The position numbers and the translations under genes are program-made. Positions 44,330-52,310 of a stretch of 53,812 nt of DNA are shown here, piece after piece. Each line of letters opens with the position of its first letter. Position 1 is the first letter of the stretch. The stretch comes from an uncultured Pelagibacteraceae bacterium (lineage in GTDB: Bacteria > Pseudomonadota > Alphaproteobacteria > Pelagibacterales > Pelagibacteraceae), in contig CACISK010000006.1 in assembly GCA_902589315.1 (NCBI GenBank), positions 1-53,812 of the forward strand, given 5' to 3'. The notes beneath the pieces were generated by a model, which was given only the letters and a program-made list of their open reading frames with translations, did no database searches and was not told where the DNA came from.

Positions 44330-44949
44330 GGAAAATCTATTTCAGCATCTTTATTTAATGCTTTAAATCCTTTGATTACAGCTGGACGTTCAGCAATTTG
44401 AACAAACCACCTAGATAGGTTTTCAAAATTATTTAATCCAATATCATGTCTTTTGTGTCTTGCAATCCACGACCATGTAGCAATATCAGCAATAGAGTAT
44501 TTATCATTTGCTAAAAATTTACTCTGAGCCAATCTAGCCTCTAGATCCTCATAAATCTTTCTGGTGATTTTGAAGTATCTTTCTTCACCCCACTCACTTT
44601 TTCCTTGATGGTAATAGTGGAACTGATGATGTTGGCCTATCATTGGACCAACAATAGCCATTTGAGCCATCAACCACTGATTTATCTCTAGCTTATCTGC
44701 TTCAGGATAGAGTTTCATACTTTTCTCACCTAAATACATAAGTATAACTCCAGACTCGAATACGGTCTTATTATTCTCATGATCTATAATTACAGGTATT
44801 TTATTAAATGGACTTATTTTTTTAAATTCTGGTTTAAATTGATCACCACTAAGATTAACTTTTGTAAGTTTGTATTCAAAATCAATTTCCTCGAGCATTA
44901 TGCTAATTTTCCATCCATTGGGAGTATCAGCAGTAAAGAGTTCTATCAT
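44326..44949 (-). CDS. Glutathione S-transferase (YfcG/YghU-like)
   Basis: A 207-residue GST. The N-terminal thioredoxin fold shows FTADTPNGWKISIMLEE with the Asn/Thr-type active site of nu-class disulfide-bond reductases, then FNKIPVIIDHEN with the cis-Pro, and VFESGVILMYLGEKS with the glutathione-binding Glu-Ser. The all-helical C-terminal domain contains YSIADIATWSWIARH. It overlaps the ferredoxin reductase by 4 bases, so a shared redox operon is likely. The precise substrate is unknown. Confidence 0.92.
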   Translation of the reverse strand: MIELFTADTPNGWKISIMLEEIDFEYKLTKVNLSGDQFKPEFKKISPFNKIPVIIDHENNKTVFESGVILMYLGEKSMKLYPEADKLEINQWLMAQMAIVGPMIGQHHQFHYYHQGKSEWGEERYFKITRKIYEDLEARLAQSKFLANDKYSIADIATWSWIARHKRHDIGLNNFENLSRWFVQIAERPAVIKGFKALNKDAEIDFP

Positions 44950-45962
44950 TCTTTAACACCCAATCTATCTTTGATAGTGCTGGATGCAGTTGTAAATTCA
45001 AATCTATATTTTTCATCAGGTCTTGCATATTTAAAGCAGCCTCTTGCAGCTAAAGCTCCTTCATGAAAACCCGAAAGTATTAACTTTAATTTTCCCGGGT
45101 AAGTGCAGATATCTCCAATTGCAAATATTCCCTTTTTATTTGTCTCGAAATTTTCTGTATTTACTGGAATAGTTTTTTTATCTAAATTTAATCCCCATTC
45201 AGCAATTGGACCTAATTGCATAATTAATCCAAAGAAACCTAAAACATAATCAGCTTTTATAACTTTAATATCACCTGTATCACTTTTTATTTCTACACTT
45301 TCCAATGATCCATTTCCTTTGACATCTTTAATTGAGTATTTGGTAATTAAATTGATAGTTTTATTATCACTTAATTCTTTTATTTTTTGAACGCTTGCAG
45401 GCGCACCTCTGAACTCATCTCTTCTATGAATAAGAGTTACTTTAGATGAATTAGACAATTCTAGAGCCCAATCAAGTGCACTATCTCCGCCTCCAAATAT
45501 AGCTACTGATTTATCTTTAAAAATAGTTTTATCTTTTATTGAATATAATACTGATTTTCCGTCATACTTTTCTGCACTTTTTGTTGGGAATTTTCTTGGT
45601 TCAAAAGAACCTACGCCTCCTGCTATAACAATACTAGGTGTTTCAAATTCTTTACCATTTAATGTTTTAACTAACCATTTATTGTTTTCATTTTTTAATT
45701 CTTGAACTTTGTCACTTAAATGAAAGTTAAAATTAAATGGTTTTATTTGTTCAATCAAATTATTTGTAAGTTCTTCCCCTGTGCATTTAGGAACTGCAGG
45801 AATATCATAAATTGGTTTATCAGGATAAAGCTCAATACATTGTCCTCCAATTTTATCTAAGTTATCAACTATTTCACATTTCAATCCTATGATACCTAAT
45901 TGATGCGCACAGAATAAACCTGTTGGTCCTGCTCCAATAATGACTACATCAGTTTTTATCAT
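44946..45962 (-). CDS. Ferredoxin-NADP(+) reductase, thioredoxin-reductase type
   Basis: A 338-residue FAD/NADPH flavoprotein. VVIIGAGPTGLFCAHQLG is the FAD motif, VAIFGGGDSALDWALELS binds NADP(H), VTLIHRRDEFRGAP has the Arg pair for the 2'-phosphate, and GIFAIGDICTYPGKLKLI is the C-terminal FAD site. There is no redox CxxC, so it is the Bacillus YumC-type ferredoxin reductase rather than thioredoxin reductase. It overlaps the ferredoxin gene by one base, which strongly supports that partner. It passes electrons between NADPH and the [2Fe-2S] protein. Confidence 0.93.
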   Translation of the reverse strand: MIKTDVVIIGAGPTGLFCAHQLGIIGLKCEIVDNLDKIGGQCIELYPDKPIYDIPAVPKCTGEELTNNLIEQIKPFNFNFHLSDKVQELKNENNKWLVKTLNGKEFETPSIVIAGGVGSFEPRKFPTKSAEKYDGKSVLYSIKDKTIFKDKSVAIFGGGDSALDWALELSNSSKVTLIHRRDEFRGAPASVQKIKELSDNKTINLITKYSIKDVKGNGSLESVEIKSDTGDIKVIKADYVLGFFGLIMQLGPIAEWGLNLDKKTIPVNTENFETNKKGIFAIGDICTYPGKLKLILSGFHEGALAARGCFKYARPDEKYRFEFTTASSTIKDRLGVKE

Positions 45963-46285
45963 TAAACTTGTTTCTCCGGCATATGTACGGTTAAACCATC
46001 TAAATCATCTGAAACGATTAATTGACAACTTAATCTGCTATTAGATTTAGGTTCAAAGGCTTGATCTAACATATCATCTTCACCCATTTCTTTCTCAGGC
46101 AATTTTTTGAACCATTCATCATCGTTAATGTATACATGACAAGTTGCACACGACATTCCACCTCCACAATCTGCGTCTATGCCTGGAATATCATTTTGTA
46201 TAGCGCCTTCCATTACACTTAGACCATTAGCAACATCAGCCTCATGTTCAGTACCATTAAATTCTATATATTTGATTTTTGCCAT
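45962..46285 (-). CDS. Adrenodoxin-type [2Fe-2S] ferredoxin
   Basis: A 107-residue ferredoxin. Four cluster cysteines follow the C-x5-C-x2-C...C pattern in DADCGGGMSCATCHVYI and SRLSCQLIV. The acidic loop DDEWFKKLPEKEMGEDDML resembles the adrenodoxin partner-docking helix. It is followed immediately by its likely reductase and preceded by the proteorhodopsin terminator. A 7-base-pair hairpin in its leader is noted separately. It may support Fe-S assembly or a monooxygenase; no such partner is in the window. Confidence 0.94.
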   Translation of the reverse strand: MAKIKYIEFNGTEHEADVANGLSVMEGAIQNDIPGIDADCGGGMSCATCHVYINDDEWFKKLPEKEMGEDDMLDQAFEPKSNSRLSCQLIVSDDLDGLTVHMPEKQV

Positions 46286-46310
46286 ATTAAATAAATAACT
46301 CTTATAAACT

Positions 46311-46331
46311 AATTTGCGACTGCGGCAAATT
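46311..46331. other. Small hairpin in the ferredoxin leader
   Basis: Arms 46311-46317 (AATTTGC) and 46325-46331 (GCAAATT) form a perfect 7-base-pair stem with a 7-base loop, 26 bases upstream of the ferredoxin start. Its role is unknown; it is too AT-rich and too short to be a clear terminator. Confidence 0.4.
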
Positions 46332-46363
46332 TTTGAAATTTAGCATTTTGAATTTTTTGGACC

Positions 46364-46404
46364 AAAAAAAAAGGCAGGTATGTTTTGGCATACCCGCCTT
46401 TTTT
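46364..46404 (-). terminator. Intrinsic terminator of the proteorhodopsin gene
   Basis: Arms 46373-46382 and 46389-46398 form a 10-base-pair stem with a 6-base loop. Read on the minus strand the only imperfect pair is a G-U wobble and the stem ends in nine T residues (complement of 46364-46372); read on the plus strand the same position is an A-C mismatch. The orientation therefore points to proteorhodopsin, whose stop is 20 bases away. Confidence 0.92.
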
Positions 46405-46423
46405 AATATTAAAAGCTAATTAT

Positions 46424-47197
46424 TTAGCCTCTAGCTCTCGCTCCACCTTGTGAAACTGCTGCTGACCAGATTACTAGACCAAAAGCAATTTTATTGATGA
46501 AGTCTGCTAAGTTGTAAATCACGTTTAATGAGTTAGCGTCTACTCCACCTACTAGGTAACCAAAAATGTAACCTAATGGGTAAATAGCCCAACCAATTGT
46601 TACGATCATTCTCATAGCGCCCCATGCAGTTGCTAATGGCTTGTTTCCAGTTTTAGCTGCAATTTTTCCAGCTTCACCAGAGAATACTTCATATAAGATG
46701 TAGATCCATCCAGCCATACCGACTATGAAACCAAGCATAGCATTGATGTAACCTGCTTCTCCTAAGTATCCACCAATTAACATCACAAGCGAACCAATTA
46801 ATAATCTCCAGAAGATTGCTCCTGGGATTTTCTTAACTGCTGCTAGAATTAAGTAAAACTCGATCATCTGTAATGGTACAGTGATTAACCAATCAATATA
46901 TCTATATACTGTTGGAGAATCTCCAGTCATTACCCATACATCTCTCATGTACATGTAGTGAATGAATGCAACACCAGTTACAAGACCAGCTACTGTTACT
47001 GAAGTTTTCCAGCCTGCTGCAACAGTATTTCTTTCCATAAAGAAGAATACTGTAGCCGCTGCCATTCCCATTGCGATTACCCAAAAGGAAATCCCAACGA
47101 AGTCGTCAGAAGCTAACATAGCAGTTGCTGCGTTTGCTACACCAGTAAGACCAAATAAAGCTACTGTTGCTAATGCAAACATTTTAAGTTTTTTCAT
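46424..47197 (-). CDS. Proteorhodopsin (light-driven proton pump, blue-tuned)
   Basis: A 257-residue retinal protein with a signal peptide (ending ANA near residue 23) and seven helices. Own numbering is +5 relative to the green reference protein: His80 (75), proton acceptor Asp102 (97) in RYIDWLITVPL, donor Glu113 (108) and Schiff-base Lys236 (231) in FINKIAFGL. The spectral-tuning residue is Gln110 (105), the blue-absorbing type. A strong Shine-Dalgarno AGGGAG is present (complement of 47204-47209), and a terminator isolates the gene, so it is a separately controlled, highly expressed unit. Confidence 0.98.
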   Translation of the reverse strand: MKKLKMFALATVALFGLTGVANAATAMLASDDFVGISFWVIAMGMAAATVFFFMERNTVAAGWKTSVTVAGLVTGVAFIHYMYMRDVWVMTGDSPTVYRYIDWLITVPLQMIEFYLILAAVKKIPGAIFWRLLIGSLVMLIGGYLGEAGYINAMLGFIVGMAGWIYILYEVFSGEAGKIAAKTGNKPLATAWGAMRMIVTIGWAIYPLGYIFGYLVGGVDANSLNVIYNLADFINKIAFGLVIWSAAVSQGGARARG

Positions 47198-47224
47198 AAA
47201 AAACTCCCTCTCGTTAGTTTTTTT

Positions 47225-47242
47225 TAGTTTAAATTTAAACTA
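47225..47242. promoter_or_regulatory. 18-base perfect palindrome in the proteorhodopsin leader
   Basis: TAGTTTAAATTTAAACTA is a perfect palindrome 28 bases upstream of the proteorhodopsin ATG and downstream of its predicted promoter. It could be a protein-binding operator or an mRNA hairpin. Chance palindromes are commoner in AT-rich DNA, but 18 perfect bases in the leader of a highly expressed gene is noteworthy. Confidence 0.55.
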
Positions 47243-47259
47243 CGGATAAACTATGAAGC

Positions 47260-47288
47260 TTTATCCAAAGTTATGGGCTTAATATCAA
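47260..47288 (-). promoter_or_regulatory. Candidate proteorhodopsin promoter
   Basis: On the minus strand TTGATA (47288-47283) and GATAAA (47265-47260) are separated by 17 bases. The -10 sequence is also the arm of a small inverted repeat (GGATAAA 47244-47250 with TTTATCC 47260-47266). The match to consensus is moderate. Confidence 0.45.
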
Positions 47289-47299
47289 ATTAAATTAGT

Positions 47300-47328
47300 T
47301 TGTTGAAGGCTTTTTGCCGCGTTATAAG
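47300..47328 (+). promoter_or_regulatory. Candidate promoter of the acyl-CoA synthetase gene
   Basis: TTGTTG at 47300-47305 and TATAAG at 47323-47328 are separated by 17 bases, 84 bases upstream of the ATG. The rest of the 214-base divergent region 47198-47411 holds the proteorhodopsin promoter and palindrome; I see no small gene in it. Confidence 0.4.
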
Positions 47329-47411
47329 TGTTGATTTTACTTACTTTTTAAAATTAAATACAACCTGTTGCATAAATTCAATAGAAAAATGACACCAAAT
47401 AGCAAATCAAA

Positions 47412-49307
47412 ATGAATAGAAATTACAAAGAAATTTACAGCGAATCTTTAAAAAATCCTGAAGAATTTTGGCAGAAGATTTCTGAAGATGTGTTTTGGTA
47501 TAAAAAACCAACCAAAATTTTGAACAAAGATAACCCTCCGTTCTATAAATGGTTTGAAGATGGCATAACAAATACATGCTACAACGCCTTAGACCTTCAT
47601 ATTGATCAAGGGAGAGGCGATAAGACTGCTTTAATCTATGACAGTCCAATTACAGGTAATAAATCAAAGTTTACTTTCAAAGAATTAAAAGAAAAAGTTT
47701 CAAAATTTGCAGGAGCTCTCGATAAAAAAGGAGTTAAAAAAGGAGATCGTGTAATAATTTATATGCCGATGATACCAGAAGCAGTAGTGGCGATGCTCGC
47801 ATGTGGGAGAATTGGGGCAATTCACTCTGTTGTATTCGGTGGTTTTGCTTCAAATGAATTAGCTAGTAGAATTGATGATAGCAAAGCTAAAATTTTAATA
47901 ACAGCATCATGTGGATTTGAGCCTGGAAGAACAGTTGAATATAGACCACTAGTAGATGGGGCTTTAAAATTAGCAAAACACCAAGTTGAAAAGGTAATAT
48001 TATTTCAAAGAAAAGATCACGAGGTAAAATTAAATAAACCATTAGAAATAAGTTGGGATGAAGCGCTATCTGAAGCAAATGATAAAGATTGTGTTGAGAT
48101 GGGCGCTAATGATTATGCTTACATCCTTTATACTTCAGGAACCACTGGTATTCCAAAGGGGATAGTTAGAGATATTGGTGGTCACATAGTTGCTCTTAAA
48201 TGGACAATGAAAAATATTTATAACATTGATCAAGACGATGTATGGTGGTCAGCAAGTGATATTGGTTGGATTGTCGGACATTCCTATATTGTCTACGCTC
48301 CATTATTCAAAGGTTGTGCAACTCTCTTATTTGAAGGCAAACCTGTGGGTACTCCTGATGCTGGAGTATTCTGGAGAATTATTTCAGAATATAAAATCAA
48401 ATCCTTATTTACAGCTCCAACGGCATTTAGGGCAATAAAGAAAGAAGATCCAGAAGGTAAGTTTTTTTCTAAATATGATTTAAGTTCATTTGAGTCATTA
48501 TTTTTGGCAGGTGAAAGAGCAGACCCTGATACTATTAAATGGGCTGAAAATTTACTTAAAGTTCCTGTAATTGACCATTGGTGGCAAACTGAAACAAGTT
48601 GGGCGATAAGTTCAAATTGCACTGGGATTGAAATGCAAGAAACAAAATATGGATCTGCTTGTAAAGCGGTTCCAGGTTATAATGTAAAAATAATTAAACC
48701 AGATCAAACAATAGCAAAACCGAATGAGATGGGAGATATTGTAGTTAAACTTCCACTTCCACCAGGTACGTTTCCAACTTTGTGGAATGCAGATGAAAGA
48801 TATAAAGAAAATTATATGTCAAATTATAATGGTTACTATCAAACTTATGATGCAGGACATATTGATGATGATGGATATATTTGGATTATGTCTAGAACAG
48901 ATGACATAATAAATGTTGCAGGCCATAGACTTTCGACTGGTGCAATAGAAGAGGTTTTGTCTGAACATCAGTCTGTTGCTGAATGCGCAGTGATAGGAAT
49001 TAAAGATCAACTAAAAGGACAATTGCCAATTGGTTTAATCGCACTAAAAGCTGGAGTTTCTAAGGATAATGAGACAATTTCAAAAGAGTGTGTACAGATG
49101 GTTAGAGATAAAGTCGGACCTGTTGCAGCTTTTAAAATAGCAATTGTTGTTAAAAGATTACCAAAAACTAGATCTGGAAAAGTATTAAGAGGAACAATTA
49201 GAAAAATTGCTGACAAAGAAGAATATAAAATGCCTGCAACAATTGATGATCCTGCGATCCTTGATGAGATAAAATTAGACTTAATAAATAGCAATATTAT
49301 AAAATAA
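47412..49307 (+). CDS. prpE: Propionyl-CoA/acetyl-CoA synthetase (PrpE-like)
   Basis: A 631-residue AMP-forming acyl-CoA ligase that activates propionate or acetate. The AMP-binding motif is YTSGTTGIPKGIV; VIDHWWQTETSW with the following Ala/Ile resembles PrpE more than acetyl-CoA synthetase, where TETGG is usual. The C-terminal PKTRSGKVLRG contains the catalytic and acetylatable Lys. Length fits both families. It is divergent from proteorhodopsin with a 214-base shared control region and coupled to the following SMR gene by a TAATG overlap. Propionate preference is inferred. Confidence 0.9.
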   Translation: MNRNYKEIYSESLKNPEEFWQKISEDVFWYKKPTKILNKDNPPFYKWFEDGITNTCYNALDLHIDQGRGDKTALIYDSPITGNKSKFTFKELKEKVSKFAGALDKKGVKKGDRVIIYMPMIPEAVVAMLACGRIGAIHSVVFGGFASNELASRIDDSKAKILITASCGFEPGRTVEYRPLVDGALKLAKHQVEKVILFQRKDHEVKLNKPLEISWDEALSEANDKDCVEMGANDYAYILYTSGTTGIPKGIVRDIGGHIVALKWTMKNIYNIDQDDVWWSASDIGWIVGHSYIVYAPLFKGCATLLFEGKPVGTPDAGVFWRIISEYKIKSLFTAPTAFRAIKKEDPEGKFFSKYDLSSFESLFLAGERADPDTIKWAENLLKVPVIDHWWQTETSWAISSNCTGIEMQETKYGSACKAVPGYNVKIIKPDQTIAKPNEMGDIVVKLPLPPGTFPTLWNADERYKENYMSNYNGYYQTYDAGHIDDDGYIWIMSRTDDIINVAGHRLSTGAIEEVLSEHQSVAECAVIGIKDQLKGQLPIGLIALKAGVSKDNETISKECVQMVRDKVGPVAAFKIAIVVKRLPKTRSGKVLRGTIRKIADKEEYKMPATIDDPAILDEIKLDLINSNIIK

Positions 49308-49639
49308 TGCTTAAGACATATCTTTTTTTAGTAGGAGCAATTATCTGTGAAGTTTGTGGAACAATGCTTCTTCCTGTTACACAAAACTTCACAAAAGTAA
49401 CACCAACAGTATTTTTGGCTGGATTTTACTTATCAGCTTTTTATTTACTTACGTTTGTTGTTGACAAACTGCCTATAGCTATTGTTTACAGCACGTGGAG
49501 CGGACTTGGTATTTTTACTATCGCAATATTGGGCTATATATTTTTTAAACAATCTTTAAGTTGGCAAGCTATTTTGGGTATGTTTTTTATTGTAGTTGGA
49601 GTAACACTTGTAAATATGTATTCAAGTAAAACTATTTGA
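49307..49639 (+). CDS. SMR-family small multidrug transporter
   Basis: A 110-residue four-helix protein of the small multidrug resistance family. The essential membrane Glu is in GAIICEVCGTMLL (Glu14-equivalent of EmrE), AIVYSTWSGLGIFTIAILGY matches the second and third helices with the conserved Trp-Ser-Gly-x-Gly, and the C-terminal helix is AILGMFFIVVGVTLVN. It works as a dual-topology or antiparallel dimer exporting cationic or guanidinium-type compounds by proton exchange. Overlap by one base with the acyl-CoA synthetase stop suggests co-transcription, but no functional link is obvious. Confidence 0.92.
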   Translation: MLKTYLFLVGAIICEVCGTMLLPVTQNFTKVTPTVFLAGFYLSAFYLLTFVVDKLPIAIVYSTWSGLGIFTIAILGYIFFKQSLSWQAILGMFFIVVGVTLVNMYSSKTI

Positions 49640-49640
49640 C

Positions 49641-50951
49641 TTATTCAAAAAGAATTGGTTTGCCTGATGGGTCTCCTAAAATTTCATCTTCTTTCATTTT
49701 AACATCCCCATTAATAACTGTATAAACTGGCGAACCTTTAAATTTGTAGCCATCAAATGGGCTCCATCCACACTTACTATGAATATTTTCGTTTTTAATT
49801 TCTATAATTCTATTCATATCTATTATTGTAAAGTCAGCATCATAATCTTTTCTGATAAATCCTTTATTTTTAATGCCAAATACCGAAACTGGATTTTCAC
49901 AAAGAAGTTTAATTAGTTGATCCAATGTAAGTTTTTTATCATTCACATGATTTAGCATAATCGGTAATAATGTTTGTACTCCAGGCATACCAGATGGTGA
50001 CTGTGGATATTCTTTTAATTTATTTTCTTTCAAATGGGGTGCATGATCAGAACCAATAGTATCGTTATAGTTATTTCTAATAGCATACCATAGTCTATCA
50101 TAATGTGACTTATCCCTTAAAGGGGGGTTCATCTGTGCAAAGGTTCCAAGTTTGTCATAACAATCTGGTGCATATATTGTTAGATGTTGTGGAGTAATTT
50201 CAAAAGTTATATTTCCTTTATTTTGAGATAAGAAATCTACTTCTTCTTTAGTAGTAACGTGCAATATGTGTGCTTTTTTATTTAGTCTCTTTGCAATCCT
50301 TACAATCCTTCTAGTAGACGACATCGCACATTCTTCGTTTCTCCATACAGGATGGGTATGAACATTACCTTTTTCAATTAATTTTTTTCTTAAATTAATT
50401 ATTTCCTCATCTTCAGAATGAACTGCAACTATTTTTGAGGTATTTTGAAAGACTTTTTCAATATCTTCTTCTTTATCAACTAAAAGATTTCCAGTTGACG
50501 ATCCAGCAAAAAGTTTTACTCCACAACATCCATCTAAACCTTTAAGCTTTGCTAAATCGGAGAAATTATCTGGAGTTGCTCCAAAATAAAAAGCATAATT
50601 TGAATACATCCTATTTTTTGCAAGATTTAACTTGTTGTTAAATTCTTTCATATTTGCTGTTGGTGGATTTGTATTTGGCATCTCAAATACACTTGTAATA
50701 CCACCAGCAATAGCTGCTTTACTTCCTGTATGTAAGTCTTCTGCATTAGTTGATCCGGGCTCGCGAAAATGAACTTGAGTATCCATGCAACCCGGTAAAA
50801 CTAGTAAATTGTTTGCATCAATAGTTTCCTTGCTTTGTTGGTTATTTAAGTCGCCAATTATTGAGATTTTTCCATTCTGAATACCAATATTAGTCTTGGT
50901 AAGTTTGCCGTCGATATAACACTCTCCATTTTTTATAATAAGATCTAACAT
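49641..50951 (-). CDS. pyrC: Dihydroorotase (class I)
   Basis: A 436-residue amidohydrolase catalysing carbamoyl-aspartate cyclisation in pyrimidine synthesis. The metal-binding DTQVHFREPG (HxH) is near residues 57-66, GVKLFAGSSTG carries the candidate carboxylated Lys, and AVHSEDEE, HILHVTT and IGSDHAPHLKENK supply the other ligands and the catalytic Asp. Length suits class I dihydroorotase, and the related allantoinase/hydantoinase families share the fold, so some doubt remains. It converges with the SMR gene by a 1-base gap and is divergent from ygfZ. Confidence 0.85.
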   Translation of the reverse strand: MLDLIIKNGECYIDGKLTKTNIGIQNGKISIIGDLNNQQSKETIDANNLLVLPGCMDTQVHFREPGSTNAEDLHTGSKAAIAGGITSVFEMPNTNPPTANMKEFNNKLNLAKNRMYSNYAFYFGATPDNFSDLAKLKGLDGCCGVKLFAGSSTGNLLVDKEEDIEKVFQNTSKIVAVHSEDEEIINLRKKLIEKGNVHTHPVWRNEECAMSSTRRIVRIAKRLNKKAHILHVTTKEEVDFLSQNKGNITFEITPQHLTIYAPDCYDKLGTFAQMNPPLRDKSHYDRLWYAIRNNYNDTIGSDHAPHLKENKLKEYPQSPSGMPGVQTLLPIMLNHVNDKKLTLDQLIKLLCENPVSVFGIKNKGFIRKDYDADFTIIDMNRIIEIKNENIHSKCGWSPFDGYKFKGSPVYTVINGDVKMKEDEILGDPSGKPILFE

Positions 50952-50994
50952 TTTAAGTATTCGTTACTATATTATTCTTTTATATCTATCAATA

Positions 50995-51885
50995 ATGAAA
51001 AAAAATAATGTTTATATCTTAGAGGACAGAGGACTTTTATATATTTCTGGTGAAGACTGTAAAGAATTTCTACAAAATATAATTACAAATAATATAAATA
51101 AAGTAGATGAAAAAAATTCTTGTTATTCTGCTTTGCTTACTCCGCAAGGAAAATATTTGTATGATTTCAACATATTAAAACATAAATCTGGGTATTTTTT
51201 AGATTGTGAGAAAAAAAATATAGATAATTTATTTAAACAATTAAATTTATACAAACTTAGATCAAAAGTAGAAATTTTAAATTTAAGCAATGAATTTGTA
51301 ATTGCTGTTCTTAGTAAAGAAAGATTTTTGGAAATGGAAAATTCAAGTTCTAATAGAGGATGTACAATAAAATACAGAGAAGATAGTATTTTTTTAGATC
51401 CTAGAAATATAGAGCTTGGGGCTAGACTAGTAACTAATTTAGAAAAATTATATCTATCATTAAAAAAACTTGGTCTTCAAAGTGAAAATAAAAATGAATA
51501 TTATAAATTAAGTCATGAAATTGGTATTCCGCAAAATAATACTGACAAACTTCAAAATAAACTTTTTGGCATTGAGTGTAATTTTGAAGAATTAAATGCA
51601 ATAGATTTTAAAAAAGGTTGTTATGTAGGCCAAGAAAACACTGCCAGGATAAAGTTAAAAGACAAATTGAACAAACGTCTTCTACCAGTTGAAGTAATAG
51701 AGGGTGATTTAGAGAGTGACATTGTATCATTTGAGAAAGATGAAATAGGAAAAATATTGATAAATGATGATTATCCGTATGCTATAATTAAAGTTAAAAA
51801 TGAAAAATTTGAATTTGACAAAACTTTTAATTGTGGCTCTGCAAAAGTTAGAATCAAGAAACCTAATTGGCTACAAATTACTTAA
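50995..51885 (+). CDS. ygfZ: YgfZ/GcvT-like folate-binding Fe-S repair protein
   Basis: A 296-residue protein related to aminomethyltransferase with the diagnostic YgfZ motif KKGCYVGQENTARIK near residue 205 (K-G-C-[YF]-x-G-Q-E). YgfZ/IBA57 proteins bind tetrahydrofolate and help the function of certain Fe-S enzymes such as the MiaB tRNA methylthiotransferase. The N-terminal GLLYISGEDCKEFLQNIITNN and YSALLTPQGKYLYDF agree. It has a plain cytoplasmic start and is convergent with the MazG-like gene, overlapping by 8 bases. Confidence 0.9.
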   Translation: MKKNNVYILEDRGLLYISGEDCKEFLQNIITNNINKVDEKNSCYSALLTPQGKYLYDFNILKHKSGYFLDCEKKNIDNLFKQLNLYKLRSKVEILNLSNEFVIAVLSKERFLEMENSSSNRGCTIKYREDSIFLDPRNIELGARLVTNLEKLYLSLKKLGLQSENKNEYYKLSHEIGIPQNNTDKLQNKLFGIECNFEELNAIDFKKGCYVGQENTARIKLKDKLNKRLLPVEVIEGDLESDIVSFEKDEIGKILINDDYPYAIIKVKNEKFEFDKTFNCGSAKVRIKKPNWLQIT

Positions 51886-52249
51886 TAAATTGAGATAAAT
51901 CTGGTTTAAAATAATTTGGACCTTTCATAACTTTGCCCTGATCATTATAAATAGGTTTTCCATCATTTCCTAACTTGCTCATATTAGAATTTTGGACTTC
52001 TTCAAAACAAGCGTCTAAATCAATTCCAAATGCATGCCCAGCCCCATATGTTACATATAAAATATCTGTTAAAGCATCAGCAGCCTCTAGAAGATCGTTG
52101 TTATCTAAAGCTTGTTTAAATTCATCAAGTTCTTCTTTAATCAAATTATACCTTAGCTCATTTATTTTTGCTGAACTAAATGACGGTGATGATTTAACCT
52201 CTTGGCCAAATGTTTGCATAAAATTTTTTACTTTTTGAAAATTTGTCAT
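51878..52249 (-). CDS. MazG-like/phosphoribosyl-ATP pyrophosphohydrolase-like protein
   Basis: A 123-residue all-alpha NTP pyrophosphohydrolase of the MazG/HisE-like superfamily. The metal-binding acidic pairs are in RYNLIKEELDEFKQAL (E-E-x2-E) and EAADALTDILYVTYGAG (E-x2-D). The C-terminus, GNDGKPIYNDQGKVMKGPNYFKPDL, resembles the subgroup annotated near DR2231. Such enzymes clean noncanonical or excess nucleotides. A good Shine-Dalgarno (AGGAG) precedes the ATG. Substrate unknown. Confidence 0.85.
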   Translation of the reverse strand: MTNFQKVKNFMQTFGQEVKSSPSFSSAKINELRYNLIKEELDEFKQALDNNDLLEAADALTDILYVTYGAGHAFGIDLDACFEEVQNSNMSKLGNDGKPIYNDQGKVMKGPNYFKPDLSQFIK

Positions 52250-52310
52250 TTTACTCCTGTAAGATTAATAAAAATTAGTATATAAATTATTTGGTTATTT
52301 ATTCAAATAA

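Noticed and set aside
46962-47249. Long reading frame antisense to proteorhodopsin
   Set aside because: It mirrors the codon bias of the rhodopsin gene on the other strand, has no ribosome site and no protein-like motif.
47412-49307. Plain acetyl-CoA synthetase (acs)
   Set aside because: TETSW rather than TETGG in the substrate-pocket region resembles propionyl-CoA synthetase more; acetate use remains possible.
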